Notes: generated by a model from the sequence alone, not told the origin. A stretch of 64,000 bases of DNA from Tetragonia tetragonoides (GCA_038025085.1 CM076154.1:34638501-34702500); one strand, 5' to 3'; shown: positions 45,941 through 58,647, numbered from the stretch's first letter. Numbers and translations: made by a program.

Positions 45941-48225
45941 AACTGTCATTGCAGAGTTTTTTATTTTAATTTTTATACCAATGTGGCAAATTTGGTTGTT
46001 TCTTAATAGCAATCTGGCATTGCGGCCTAGTGAAAGAAGAGATGGGTACAGAAGTTATACTCTCTTCTGCCTAAGTCAATTTTGTATGTTTTTTTTCTTT
46101 AGTGAATCATATTAACAAATTCTGCTCTTGTCAAAATACACTCCAGAGGAGAATGAGTGTAGCTGATTATGATATGACCTTTCCTTTCATTAATTTATAT
46201 CCTATGCTTGCAATTGTCAATTGGTCTTTTGTTCACTCCTTAGCCCTACTTGGGCATGAACATAGGTGGTTATGGACCTATGCTTACACAAGCTATGTGA
46301 ATGCTTATTGCATATAAAACCAATCTTTGTAAAGTTCCCTACTTATCCTAAAATGTAAATTGAGCCTGCGCATCTCAGAGTTCAGTTGCATTTTATAGTA
46401 GAACCTGTGTAGTTTTGACTTTCTCAGTGATGACATTTCAATTGTAGAATAAAGGGGAGCCTACACTAAGATTACTTATTAGTTCAAATGCTGCTGGTAT
46501 AGTACTTAGGTGATACAACCTGTCAGAATGATTATTGGTGCTGTTACTGTCTATATTCTTCATACTCTGGTTTGCTTGCTATGGCTATACTTGGAACTCT
46601 TGGCAGTAGAGAGAAAGATGAAGAGTCAAATTAAACATGAAATTTCTCGTGAACTTCCTTCAACAGATGAATCATACTGAAGTTCGTAAGCTCCGCTGAC
46701 AATACGCATCACAAAGCTCTGTACCCAGATATATCCAATTTAGGGCGAGCAATATGTGGGCTAGAAAAACCATGCAACTGAAGTTGTTTTTTGAAAAAAG
46801 AAAAAAATGGAGACAAAATGGTTTTTAGGGCTAGAGAGAATATGAAATGATTAAAGAATCTCTTTGCTTATGATTCTTTATCCTGTTTCGAAAGGATGAT
46901 GGTGACTAGGTACTGCTAGATATCCAAGTCTGAGTTTTTGTTTCTTTCTTTTTTCCTTTTCGTGATTTATTTATATTTATTTTTAGTTGACAAGTTGATG
47001 ATACTTTGTGACATTTTACCACTGTGTTCATGCTCTCACATCTGTAGTTGTGCTGACATTGCTTTTTTATGTTCAGCTGGGAAGACATCATGATGGTGAT
47101 CTGGTTCTTGCGACATAATGGGTTCACATATGCACCTGAGAGTTCATCTGGTCAAATTACAAGAATAAGGATCTGAGTTTATGATGCTTCATGCTTTGAT
47201 GGTGGTAATCTCTCAGCATTTATTACTCATAAAACCTTATTTTATACATCTAAATGTCCACAATGCAAATTGCAAATCATAATAAGGTTAGATTAGTCAT
47301 CTATATTAGTGGATAGTTTCTGAAGTTACAAATGGATTGCCTTTCTAATTCAATTTCTTTCATTTCTCAGCTTCACATGTATTTGAAAAACCATTATGGT
47401 CCCAACTATTTACAACTGACTTTCCCTTCAATGATTTTCGGGCCCCCATATAATATCTTTCAAGTTTCAACAATGTAACAACCTTCCTCAAAGTCCATAT
47501 AGACTATCTAACGTCCATGAAGTGAAACACTTCTAAATTTATTAGTGTTCCTGGCTTTCTGCATGCCCGAAAGTTTCTTAAATCCTGCTTGATTCTTGAT
47601 CATGGTGTTGTGATGCCTCTGCTAAAGTCACAAGAACTTTCAGATCTTAAGCTTGACGACCAATCTCTCTCTATATTTCATTTGAACCACTGGGCTTTTG
47701 AAATGGCATGTTTTACATTTATACTGTGTTGAGTTACTAATTGAAAAATCAAGTTTTAGCCTTTTAATGGACGAGTGTAAACAAATAACAGCTGGCATTG
47801 AGGAAGTTCACCTCCATCATGTACAGCATTGCCTTAATGTCTTTGCACACAGATTATCTAGAAAAGTTTCTATTGTAAAGTCTTCATATGGAAGATCAGA
47901 AATAGTAGGTAGTTCCTCATTCATAATCATCTATAAATTTAGATCAGATTACTATGAATGAAGAAGTTTATAAATTAGCCTGTGCATAGCACAAGTTTAC
48001 CCTTAGTTGCTCTTATCATTCATAATCATCTTTAAGAGAATCTTTTATTTGTTGCTCAGGTCACTTGAAGTGGATCACTGGATCGGACATATATTAACTT
48101 GGCTAGTAGACTTCTTGATCGTTTTATGGACCAAGCCACATCTTTGTGTACAACTTGATCTCAGCCTGGGCTTCATCAACCCAAGACAGAGACACCAGTG
48201 CAGTTACAGGGGCAACCTGACCTTC
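45941..48225. other. Upstream region of the PPR gene; possible leader exons
   Basis: No domain seen. 46618-46679 contains a short clean frame (MKSQIKHEISRELPSTDESY, 20 codons). An acceptor-like TTGCTCAG at 48052-48059 precedes the stretch leading to the PPR start, so the mRNA leader is probably spliced. The remainder is AT-rich. Confidence 0.4.
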
Positions 48226-48249
48226 ATGCTTCCTTTGGCCATTACATGA
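48226..48249 (+). promoter_or_regulatory. 7-codon upstream ORF overlapping the PPR start
   Basis: ATG at 48226 encodes MLPLAIT and stops with TGA at 48247-48249. The stop overlaps the PPR ATG (48246-48248) in the string ATGA. This could limit translation or allow reinitiation on the main frame. Confidence 0.6.
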
Positions 48250-50567
48250 TCAACTGCACCTTCAAACGCAGTGCGAATTTCTCAAGATCTCTCTTCTCCA
48301 GTCTCAATCCTTTTTCTTTCGTTTTAACACGCAATCAATTCCATAGTACTTTTCAACAACCCTTCAATGAATACTCTGATGAATTGCTTCATTATCTCCT
48401 CCATAAATGCAACAAAAGCCAAACACTTGAAGCAGTGGAGTCCTTTCACGCACTTACCATCACTCTGGGATCATATGCCAGACAACCCATTTATTTTTCT
48501 AACAATGTTATATCATTGTATGTGTATTTTGATGAGCTACAAAGTGCGCGTAAGGTTTTCGATGAAATGCCTCAACGGAATGGGGTATCTTATAATGCTT
48601 TGATTAGTGCGTATAGTCGCAATGAGCAGGTGGAGGATGCTTGGGAAATGTTCCGTGAAATGTGGCGTTGTAGTTTTGGACCGACCCCATTCAGTTTTGG
48701 CGGTCTCCTCTCATGTCCTGGTTTGGACATTAGGAGGGGTTGTGTCATGCATGGATTGATGTTGAAAAACGGATTGTTTTTTGCTGACCCCCATGCTGGG
48801 ACTGCATTGTTAGGTATGTTTGGAAAACATGGATGCACTGATGAGGCAGTTCGAGTGTTTGATGATATGCCTATGAAGAGTTTGGTCTCCTGGAATTCGA
48901 TTATTTCTTTGCTAGGATGTCATGGGTTGGTTGAAAAATCTATGGTCCTGTTTTGCAAGATTATGGGATCTGAATATGGTGTTTCTGGGAGCACTATAGT
49001 GGGATTATTGTCTGGTTTTATGGGGCAAGAAGCTCTAGAATTGGGACAAGTAGTACATTGTTTAGTAATTAGAAATGGTTTATACTGTGATGTTTGTACT
49101 TCAAATGCACTGCTTAATATGTACTTGAAATGTTTGGACTTCTCTTCGGCAGAAAGAATGTTCAAGGAGGTAACTTTTCGGGATATTGTGACATATAATA
49201 CCTTAATTGGAGCATTGGCAAAAAGTGAGAGGCCTGGTAGGAGTTTAGAGCTGCTCTTGTGTTTGTTTGGTGAAGGAATTGTGCCTAACAAGATCACATT
49301 TGTTGGTCTCCTCAATTGTTGTGCGAATCTGCGAATGCCAATTTGTGGAGGTTATATTCATGCAAAGGTGATAAGAAACTCATTTCAAGGTGATGTTTTT
49401 GTGGGTAGTGCATTGATTGATTTCTATGGAAAATGTGATATGTTGGTTTCTGCTCATTCCTGTTTTGACGAAGTATATGATAAAACTGTGACTTCATGGA
49501 ACAGTTTAATTGTGGCTTTTGCCTCTAAAAGTCATATCACTTTTAAAGCTTTATTTCAGGAAATGTTTCGGTTGGGTTTTTGCCCAAATGAGTTCACATT
49601 TTCTGCCGTGCTGAAAGCATGTTCTATCTTTGAACTGCAGCAGCTCCACTGTTTGACAATAAGAATGGGTTACCTCAGTACTGAATACGTGCTTACTTCA
49701 CTTGTTACCTCATATGCAAAAAATGGATTTGTTTCCGATGCATTGTTCATTGCTACATCTATGGAAACACCCCTTTCAGTTGTGTCCTCCAATGCCATAG
49801 CTGCTAGTTATAATAGAAGGGGTCAGTATGATAAATCTCTAGAGACGCTTTCTAGACTAGATGAACCTGATATTGTCTCGTGGAACATTCTACTGTCTAC
49901 TTGTTCTCATAATGGACATCACAGTGAGACATTTGAGCTTTTTAAACACATGCTTGAAGTGCAAATATATCCTGACAATTTCTCTATTGTTTGTGTTCTG
50001 AGTAGTTGCACGAGTCTCCACTGCCTTGCTTTAGGCACTTCTGTCCATGGTTTCCTAATCAAATCCAACTTTGGCAAGTGTGACACATTTGTTTACAACA
50101 TTTTGATTGACATGTATGCAAAATGTGGATGTGTTGAAGATTCAGTTAAGGTTTTTGAGGTTACAAAAGATAAGAACCTTGTCACATGGACAACTATTAT
50201 TTCTGCTCTTGGACATCATGGGTATGCACGTCAAGCTCTGGAAAGATTCAAGGAAATGGAGCTCCTGAGGTTCAGGCCTGATGCCATATCATTTGTTGCT
50301 GCGCTTTCAGCATGCAGACATGGTGGCTTAGTTAAGGAAGGAATTGACTTGTTTTCACGAATGCAAAAGGTATATCAGATTAAGCCTAAGATGGATCATT
50401 ATCATGGTGTTGTGGACCTATTGGCCAGGCATGGGCATGTAAAGGAAGCAGAGCAAGTAATTGCGAGCATGTCATTCCCTCCGAATGCCCTCATATGGCG
50501 GACTTTCCTTGAGGGCTGCAAGAGATGGAGGACTACTGAGACTTGTGCTAGAGGGCAGTTAACCTAG
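48246..50567 (+). CDS. Pentatricopeptide repeat (PPR) protein, PLS class, At3g58590-like
   Basis: 773 codons without intron, as usual for plant PPR genes. The first in-frame ATG is 48246; the reading frame extends further up without another ATG. Residues 1-35 (start MINCTFKRSANFSRSLF) are rich in Ser, Arg, Asn and Phe and poor in acids, like a mitochondrial presequence. About 17-19 degenerate repeats of 31-36 aa follow, with signatures such as ARKVFDEMPQRNGVSYNALI, VRVFDDMPMKSLVSWNSI, ALIDFYGKC, DIVSWNILLSTCSHNG and LIDMYAKCGCVEDSVKVFE. The end (MDHYHGVVDLLARHGHVKEA, LIWRTFLEGCK) is the start of an E-type extension; no DYW deaminase is present. The order and wording of repeats resemble Arabidopsis At3g58590. 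PPR proteins bind organellar RNA base by base and aid editing, splicing or stability; the target here is unknown. Frame intact, likely functional. Confidence 0.93.
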   Translation: MINCTFKRSANFSRSLFSSLNPFSFVLTRNQFHSTFQQPFNEYSDELLHYLLHKCNKSQTLEAVESFHALTITLGSYARQPIYFSNNVISLYVYFDELQSARKVFDEMPQRNGVSYNALISAYSRNEQVEDAWEMFREMWRCSFGPTPFSFGGLLSCPGLDIRRGCVMHGLMLKNGLFFADPHAGTALLGMFGKHGCTDEAVRVFDDMPMKSLVSWNSIISLLGCHGLVEKSMVLFCKIMGSEYGVSGSTIVGLLSGFMGQEALELGQVVHCLVIRNGLYCDVCTSNALLNMYLKCLDFSSAERMFKEVTFRDIVTYNTLIGALAKSERPGRSLELLLCLFGEGIVPNKITFVGLLNCCANLRMPICGGYIHAKVIRNSFQGDVFVGSALIDFYGKCDMLVSAHSCFDEVYDKTVTSWNSLIVAFASKSHITFKALFQEMFRLGFCPNEFTFSAVLKACSIFELQQLHCLTIRMGYLSTEYVLTSLVTSYAKNGFVSDALFIATSMETPLSVVSSNAIAASYNRRGQYDKSLETLSRLDEPDIVSWNILLSTCSHNGHHSETFELFKHMLEVQIYPDNFSIVCVLSSCTSLHCLALGTSVHGFLIKSNFGKCDTFVYNILIDMYAKCGCVEDSVKVFEVTKDKNLVTWTTIISALGHHGYARQALERFKEMELLRFRPDAISFVAALSACRHGGLVKEGIDLFSRMQKVYQIKPKMDHYHGVVDLLARHGHVKEAEQVIASMSFPPNALIWRTFLEGCKRWRTTETCARGQLT

Positions 50568-52525
50568 AAGTTGATTGAAGCCTGTCTTCCCATGATAAGG
50601 GATTCTTAGAAGACTGAAGAACTGTATGTCCTAATACTTGGGTAAAGGAGAAACTTTGGCAACAATGATAAGGTTAGTCTCAATTAGGCAGTAGTTTGGT
50701 TAACGTTTGTGGAGTGCAACAGAGAGTATTAGGTTGTCACTTTGATTGTAAAGAGTTGAGTTCTATTTGACTGATCATAGGTGTGGTTTATTTTATATTC
50801 TTAGCGGTAAATTCTCAAATTGTTGTATTCTATTTGATGGATAACTCTGGTTAATTTGTTATGAAGTTACTAAATTGTCATATTGGTGTAGGTACGACAT
50901 AAAGGATTTCGAAAAGTGCCCTGGTCATTGGCTTCAAATTTGGCAGGTGCGAATATACTACTATGTATTCGCTAAAACATTATTCTGATGCATTTTTCCT
51001 CTATATGCTTTCCCTGCCCAGAGCATATGCCTGATGTATATCTCATTTATAAGTTATAACTATATATTGTATCGACATTCCTTTTTGTGTATGTCATCTC
51101 TCCTTTGTGCTTCAAAATTTCAAATGTTATCTATCCTGTACATGAATGAATCTAAATTCTGGTCCTCAGATGCAAAGTGGGCCAGTTATGATTTTTGTAA
51201 GATTTCTGGCCCCAGATGCTAAGATAGACTATAAATAATTCAAAATATTTCAAGTGTTGTCATTGGTTCATCTATTATTTATCTATAATAACTCTTGTAG
51301 AAAGGACACTTGACCTTCTGTTGTTAGCAATTAACTATGAATGACACCAAAAGGTCAAGAGTTACTTTCTATAAAATAATGGTGTGCGGCCGTGTAAGCA
51401 AGAAGATAGATTCTGTAACTGCTCTGTTATATTCGTTTTCCGTTGATTGTTTTTTCACTATTTGGTTTACTTTGCTGGAGTTCGAATATCAATTTAATTT
51501 AGTTTTATAGTACACTGCTGATGGTTTCTTTCTTCTTTTTTTCTGAAATATGCAGCACACCCTTTCCAATATTCTTGTTCTCTGTTATGCCACTATCAGA
51601 TTATGGCTTTCAGTCTCTCACAATTTAGTAAGGTGATATCCTCAATTCTCATCCTATGCCATTTTTAATCAATCAAGCTCTTCATCTCATGGGAATGCTC
51701 TTGAAGATTTTATTAACCTCTGATTAAATATTTATATCGGCAGGGCAAGTTTGCGGAATCATCTCAGTACAAAAGGATATGGGAACGTGTTTCAGTCTGT
51801 AAGGAAAGTGAGTCTCTTACATTTACATTCACTTTTGTTTCTTTGATCTATCTCTCTTCGTATTTATTCTAGTTGAAACCGTTTTTCTCTTTTATTTACG
51901 ATAACCGACAGTTAACGGATAAAGTATGACTGTTGAATAATTCGTGCTGCAAACAGAGCTTTTGTGGACTCGCTTTCCATCTGTGATAGATGGGACTCAT
52001 GGGAGCATAAGGGGTTCTGGTTTAGTGGAATGTATAGATCATTCTAGAATAATGCCTGCTCAGCTAAGATTCTCTTGCTAATATTATATCTTTTCGGCGT
52101 TTAGATTACTTGGAAAGCAACATTATCTATTGTGTGTGCGGCGATTCGTTTGAAGACATGGTCCAGTGAATGAGTAGAAAAACGCCGAAAACCCAAATGG
52201 CTGACTTGGCGATTACGCAGACTTAAAAGTGAAAGGACTAATTAACTGCTAGGACCTCGCCTTTTGATGTATACATCCACCATTTTCTTGTTTCACTAAT
52301 ACATGGGATGTTTTTCATGTTTATATAGGATAATAGGCATTTAAAAGGTAGCATTTATCTAGTCGCAGCATTGTGTTTTTGCAATTCCTGCAAGAATTAT
52401 TGATGTGTAAAGATTGTTGCCTTTATCATATGCTAGTTGTGTTTTCTTTGGTGGAAATTTTGAATATAGAATTAAAAGCACTCTAGACTCTAGTTTTTAT
52501 TAGCTACCAATTCCTGTACAGTTTC
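50568..52525. other. Downstream of the PPR gene; exon-like 3' sequence
   Basis: Several splice-like boundaries occur, for example TCGGCAG before GGCAAGTTTGCGG at 51743 and AGGAAAGTGAGTC near 51805, which may be spliced 3'UTR. No coding domain. The rest is AT-rich. Confidence 0.4.
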
Positions 52526-52598
52526 TATATATAGGAGCTCATATGATGGTGACTGCATTCAACTAAACAGGTACCAGTTTTTTTCTGAGTGTTCATCT
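52526..52598 (+). promoter_or_regulatory. TATA box and leader of the second CLE gene
   Basis: TATATATAGG at 52526-52535, about 65 bases before the start codon. Confidence 0.55.
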
Positions 52599-52850
52599 AT
52601 GGCCGAAAGAGCTAGTGTAATGCAAGTCCGCTTAATGCTGTACTTGTTTGTCTTCCATGCGCTTGTCGTTGGTTCACAAGCACGTCCTGTACAAACGTAC
52701 AATGATAATAATGTTGACAGTTGTGTTCTGCTGCAGAAATTAGGGTTTGATATTCCAGAGCTTGATCACTTCAGACATGCAGTGCCGCCTGAAACCGCGT
52801 CAGATAGAGAGGCTCCTGATGGACCTGAACCTCAGCATCACTTCCTTTAG
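52599..52850 (+). CDS. CLE: Second CLE signalling-peptide precursor
   Basis: 83-aa single-exon frame. An alternative in-frame ATG at 52620 would put the signal peptide (VRLMLYLFVFHALVVGSQA) directly at the N-terminus. After ARPV comes a spacer of about 35 residues and the CLE-like dodecapeptide REAPDGPEPQHH at 52806-52841, then Phe-Leu and the stop. Pro4, Gly6, Pro7, Pro9, His11 and His12 of the CLE consensus are kept; Asp at position 5 and Glu at position 8 (usually Asp) are unusual. Expected role: secreted ligand of a leucine-rich-repeat receptor kinase. The gene is about 19 kb from the other CLE gene, on the same strand. Both have R-P right after the signal peptide, but the spacers do not resemble each other. 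The call is weaker than for the first because the motif deviates. Confidence 0.75.
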   Translation: MAERASVMQVRLMLYLFVFHALVVGSQARPVQTYNDNNVDSCVLLQKLGFDIPELDHFRHAVPPETASDREAPDGPEPQHHFL

Positions 52851-53195
52851 TGCAATCTTAATTATCAGCAAATATCTTCCCGGCTGCAAATATCAAAACC
52901 TTGGACCTGTTTTGAGCTTCTTGTGTGACACTATTATTCTGTCACCTTTTGTTTAGTTAATACTAGTCACCTTTCAATGTTTGTAAATTATGATCAAAAG
53001 CTGTTTGACCTAGCTGGTAAACAAGCAATTAACTTGTATTGTATGACCCGAATAGTCTGTATATTTCCTCATCGTCATCCCTAAAACAAGGATTGTGATA
53101 TGGGTTATTGCATCACTAATTTCACTCACTTTTTGATGATAGACGTACAAAGTATAAGTTTTTCATGTAAACAAATGTAATCCACGAATTTACTA

Positions 53196-53476
53196 GTGCT
53201 TGTTTGGTTCACACTTAGAAAATGTAGGAATGCTACTTTCTAGGAAGTGTGATTTTCCATCTTGATTGGTTGACAAAAAAAATGTAGGAATTTACTTCTG
53301 CAGGAAGTAATCCAAAATGGAGAAAATTGCTTACCCATCCTCCCTGGGTAAGTAACTTTTCACATCAATTCTCATGAATTGACAATTCTTTTATTCAACC
53401 AAACAAGATTAGACTTTCCATGAACTTCTATTTTCTCATGAATTTCTACTTCACATGAATGACCAAACGACCACTA
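53196..53476. mobile_element. MITE with TTGTTTGGTT ends, copy 2
   Basis: Begins TAGTGCTTGTTTGGTTCAC and shares ACTTTCTAGGAAGTG, AAAATGGAGAAA and CAACCAAACAAG with the copy at 28750-29077. The right end (ATGAATGACCAAACGACCAC) is diverged. Confidence 0.75.
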
Positions 53477-56000
53477 AAATTCACCCCAAAACAAATTGCT
53501 AAATTGTGAGAAGTAGGAGTGTCATCGTAAGGCCGGGATCATCTAATACCTAACGAGATAGTGTACTCGCGAGTTACTCATGAACATACTCGATCAAATC
53601 TCGTACGATAAGAAAAGAGTTGAGCATAAGTACCCAATTTGTTACTAGTTTAAAAAAACAAGCCGAACACGAGCACTTTCGGCTCAGCTCGGTTATCCTT
53701 GAGCACATGAATACCGGAATAGTGCACGTGGAATCTCATTGGAGTTGGAGTACAATCATGTAATTTACAGGTATTATAATTAAACAATTCTAATTTGAAG
53801 AGTTCACTGAAAAGAAAAAATTCGGAAAGGGCTAACCATACACCCAGTATATATTATACCCCCTTGTCCCTTGTGAGTGGGAGGATAAATTTGCTCATTA
53901 CTTCTTGGGATTTTAAGGGATAATATGAGTATGGTGAAAAGAGGAGAGATGAGAGAGATAGACACAATAAAGAGGAACAAAGGGGTGTAATGTACATAAG
54001 GTGTATGGCTAACTTAGTTGAGAAAATTCATACACCTACTACACATAGGAAAGATGGAGGAGCATAAAAAACGGTTGGAACATTTTTAGAGTAAGTGGTT
54101 AGTATCTCTTATGTCTAGTCATGTGTTAATGGTAGTTATAGTTAAATGTTTATGAGAGAACATATGTCTCTAATAAGCATTTGTGTAACCACTCATAATT
54201 ACCCATAGCAATCTAGTAATATATATAGGGCATATGGGGTGAGAGATAAAGTTAAGGAGCTAGATTGAATTTTCTCCTTGGGCAAGAGGAAGCTTCCTCT
54301 TCTTGGTTGATTAGTCATGAGTTCATGATACATGGATCAGATTTGATCTCTTTCGTAATGGTATACCATGGACATTAGAGATGATGATCGTCTTGTTTAA
54401 GACAAATATCAATAACACATATATTAGTGGAGTATAATTGTGGGGCGAATAATATACTCTGTGACTTCTTTGTATATCAAAAATTCTTTAGTATAATCCG
54501 GTTACTTCCTAGAAGATCAAAACTCAAAACTAAATTTTCAAAAAAAATGTACTTATACATGCCCAGATTCCTCCAATTTATTTATATCCTAATTTTGTAC
54601 TAACGAAAACTATGAGGTTAACAATTCATCAGCTAATGTAGCTATATAGGCAAGGAGTAGTATCTTAGTCACACTAAAGCCTAAGCTTAGTGTTTGTACT
54701 TTTATCCTCCACATAGGAACCTGATACTACAAGGCTACAATATTGAGTTAGAGCCCGTAGTCCACTATCATCTATGACTTTGGATTTTGGTGTCAAACTT
54801 TAATAATTTGTTTTTAATCAAATTTTATAAAAATAATTATAAAAGACCACATTATGAAGGTATTTCTCTTGATCACATTATGAAGGTATTTCTCATAATC
54901 TCATTACAAATATAACAATGATCCTTTCAATATATGAATAATTATGAAGGTAATTTTTTTGAAGGTTATAATTAAACACAAAAATAAATAAATAATAATG
55001 AACTAACAGAGTACACTTGTAGTGACTCCTAACTACCGGAAAAAAAAGAAACTACAAAGAAATGGCATGCAAGTCCATCACTAGATTCAATTCCCTCAGG
55101 CACATGTAGAGGAGAGAAATTTCGGTGTCTTCAATTCTTTCTCACTTTTAACCATGAGGTTATTAAGGGTGTGATATTTTCCATTTATTTAATAATTGGT
55201 TTGATTATTATTTTTTAGCTATAAGGATTCATATAATATCCCGCAAATTATATGCGACTAGCAAGTCAAATTTTCTTAGATCGATGTTGATGGGCTCAAG
55301 CAGAGTTGAAGACTCTCCCTGCAAATAAAGGTAGAAGAGTTTTTATTCTTTCTATATTGAGGATTTAAACCTCCAACCGCTGAGTTGTCAGAATGGAGTA
55401 CTTACCACTTTTACTCCCACATCATCCTCAATAATTGGTTCAATTTAGTTCAATAAAGTCCACTTTAATTCAATTCAATTTAGTGATCTACTTTTTCTTT
55501 CACAATTTACATTCTAACATATATATATGTAGTATATATTTAGTTTAAATCAGTTTGATTCAGTTCAACGACGAGAACACACCCGTGGTTAAATAATCGA
55601 TTTTAGCGTAGGGTATGAAAGTGTGAGACCCCTAGACCCTACCCTATGAACCTAAAACTAGCTCCTAGAAGCCAATCGTGCACATATTTGGCTCTTAGGA
55701 ATTTAAATATTTGGTGCCTTCTAAATTTAGGGTCCCATGAGCATAGATGGAGATATGTCACCACACATTAACAGCGTAAAAGACAACATTCCGACATATG
55801 ATGGTGCTATGGTGTTCGTTATATCCATCCATGCAAATGCTCTTTTGTTCTTTATCTATTTAATTTATTTACCATATTATGATTCATTTATTCATTCCTT
55901 TTGTTTGATAACGGTCGATTCTTTGATTTAAGGAACGTTAATAACAACCATCAACTTCAAAAGGATATTGTGGATAATGAAATAAAAATTGTTGTTTTAT
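53477..56000. other. Intergenic, gene-poor
   Basis: 53660-53700 has GAGCACTTTCGGCTCAGCTC text like degenerate hAT ends. 54838-54905 holds a short tandem (ATCACATTATGAAGGTATTT repeated). 55432-55590 is a decayed MITE with TTCAATTTAGTTCAAT text. No gene seen. Confidence 0.45.
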
Positions 56001-56004
56001 ATAA

Positions 56005-56115
56005 TGTCTCATGCTTTTGTTTAAGTGACTAAGCCACATGGTTCGAATCATGTGGCCTTACGTGTATAAAAGTTTGATCCATATGCAGGTCTTTGGATCT
56101 GTGACATGTAGCATG
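56005..56115 (+). mobile_element. SINE-like fragment with canonical box B
   Basis: TGTTTAAGTGACTAAGC followed by ATGGTTCGAATCATGTGG near 56038. The sequence around does not form a tRNA cloverleaf, so a SINE head is preferred. Confidence 0.45.
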
Positions 56116-56612
56116 TCTTTATTATATTAACAATATAATGATGATGGAGCATCAATTTCTTAAATCTAGTTCTTAATAATGGTTCAGAGTTGCATCATGT
56201 TTTTTCATGAAAAAGGGATTCTAAGGATCAATACATGGGGACAAATATGGCTTATATGAATTGATATTAGGCTGCCAACTAATTTAATAGTGGTTCTATG
56301 GGTACAATCAAAGTTGCTAAAACAGTCCTGACAGGATAGTAATGTTGGTCGTGGAGTTGCATTTCTTAGTAAAGGTTATGGGTTTAATAACTTAATCCCC
56401 TCTATACCTCTTTGCTAAGCATGTTTGCATATTTATATTGGTAGTTTTCCTGATGTGATTGTTGCACATATTTGGAATTTATCCAGTACACATTTGAAGA
56501 GTAGTGAATGTGAGTTTCTCACTTGTACCATCAAGAAAAAATTGCTAAGAGACATTTGGTACACTGGGAGAATGAGTCTGTGCTAGTTGCTAGTTTTAGG
56601 TGTAGTTAAGTA

Positions 56613-57030
56613 GGGGTGTTCATTTGCTGATATTCGAATTTTCGGGTATCCGAAAATCGGGTACAAAATTTTTGATATCCGAACCCGTATACGAGAATTC
56701 AGATTTCCGATTTTCGAATACCGAAAGTATCGGATTCGGATAGTCGAATATCCGCTATCCGAAATAAATTTGTACTTTTTATATTTTTATTCTATTTTGT
56801 ACCTAATATTTCAAAAATGTGAGCAAAATATTTCGGATAATTTAGGATAATTTTCGTTTTTTCAGATTTCAGATATTTTCGGATATTCGAAAATTTTGGA
56901 AATTGATATCTAAACCCGTATCTGAAATTTTTGATACCCGTTTTTCGAGTATCCGAAGTTTTGGATATCCACTTTTTTGGATAATTTGATTTCGGATTTT
57001 CAGATCGGATGCTTGAGTTCCGATATTCTT
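56613..57030. mobile_element. hAT-like MITE with CGGATATTCG repeats
   Basis: Starts AGGGGTGTTCATTTGCTGAT and ends GATATTCTTAAACAGCCC. The interior consists of CGGATATTCGAAAAT-like motifs in both orientations. Confidence 0.65.
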
Positions 57031-57980
57031 AAACAGCCCAAGATGTAAGACACTATTTGACCTTGTACACTTTTAGGATTTTCTTACATTTTTCTTGGCT
57101 CGGTGTCTTTATCTGGGTAAGACTGTATTTGACCCTAACCAGCACAATGGGCGACGGAGTTCATGTATTATATTGGGTGTATGGTGACGTGGAGGAGGAA
57201 GAAAATAAGAGAGAGAGGGATGAATGAACTGGATGAAGTTCATATGGATAAGGATGTTTTAAGGGGAGGTTTAAAATAGGTATGTTGTATGTAAGTTGCC
57301 TCATTATTATTGAAATATTTAACCAAGTAGTAACTCTAGTTTATAATCATAGACTACTCCATTATCTAGTCTCAATTTGTTTCAGAAAAGAACTACATTT
57401 ATCATTTATGAACTTTACCGAAGTAATACTTGGATATGCACTATATAATGCCTCTTGATTCTCCTCTTCACATCAATTAATTTCATGCATGCTTTGATTC
57501 ACCCCTACAGGCTACAGCCCTACTTGATATATGTATAAATGCTATATATATTGAACTTTTTGACCAAAAATATGGACCATGGCAAAAGAAAGTTGTTACA
57601 TTTGTAGTTTGCAATTCTGTAAGAATGCTTTCACGACGTAGATAAACTTGCCTACAATATAAGCATATAGACAACAAATTTGTGCCAACCATCTTATGTC
57701 ACTTTTCAATAAGGCACACCGCACACCTAAACTAATAACTAAAATACTCCCATGTTAGGGTTACATATTTTTCATCATAATGCCCATATTTTGTGTTGAT
57801 GAGAAAAGCATCAAGATCTATTATCTTAGCTTGTATATATGTGAAGTGTGGAATTTGTCCTTTCAAACAGTTGAAGTTTTTGACTATCTACATTTGGTAA
57901 GTAAGATGTGTGGATATCGAAGTTTAGCTATATAATAACTAGTGGAGTTAGTTAATCTTGATAAATAAATAATAATTAAA
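57031..57980. other. Intergenic, nothing assignable
   Basis: AT-rich; the longest frames are below 70 codons. Confidence 0.4.
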
Positions 57981-58222
57981 AAAAAACGGAATGGAGCGGG
58001 ATGGTGAGGAACGGAATGGTGTGGGATGGTGAGGAACAGAATGGTGCGGGACAGTGAGGAACGAAGCAGACGTAATAAAATGATGCGAAACGAAATGGAA
58101 CTGAACGACGTGGATAATGAAGCAAAATGTGAGACAAAATAAAGTACAAATATAATGCAAAATGAAATAGCGCGAAACGGAATGAAATGTAGCATTCACA
58201 CGACAAAAACAAAAGGACCTTA
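57981..58222 (-). mobile_element. MITE of the GTTCTTTTTGCC family, copy 4 (inverse)
   Basis: GGAATGGAGCGGGATGGTGA repeats, core ATGTGAGACAAAAT near 58127, end GACAAAAACAAAAGGACCTTA. Confidence 0.7.
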
Positions 58223-58326
58223 GCTTAATCGGATAAAAGAAGTGAAAGATATGGATTGAAAACCACGCTCGTTTTCTCTCGCCATCTCTCTATCACACAG
58301 TTGCACTCATTCAGGCATTTCAGGTC

Positions 58327-58503
58327 CTGTTCTTTTTGCCATTCCAATCATTTTCGTACTACACCGTTCTGTTCCGCGTTCTGTACTACTTTATTTTGTC
58401 TCACACTATTTCATTATCCTCATTGTTTCATTCCGTTCCGTACAGCTCTGTTCCGTTTTATACCTCACCGCCCTGTACCATCCATCCAAGCTAAAAGAAC
58501 ATG
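58327..58503 (+). mobile_element. MITE of the GTTCTTTTTGCC family, copy 5
   Basis: Begins GGTCCTGTTCTTTTTGCCAT, contains TTTATTTTGTCTCACAC, ends AAGCTAAAAGAACATGA. It is inverse to copy 4, about 105 bases away. Confidence 0.7.
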
Positions 58504-58647
58504 ATTGTCATTCTCATATGTTAGCAATCCTTACATATATATAGGGATAATGAAAAGACAGAAACTTTGTTCTTCAACCACAATTTCCAATGTCTCACTT
58601 TAATCCATTTTCCCTCTTTCATCACTCAGTATAGTCAATTAAAGATA

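Noticed and set aside
56030..56060. tRNA gene suggested by a perfect box B
   Set aside because: No cloverleaf or acceptor stem around it; read as a SINE head.
57884..58212. Overlapping His/Phe/Ser-rich frames on -
   Set aside because: Same pentamer MITE family.
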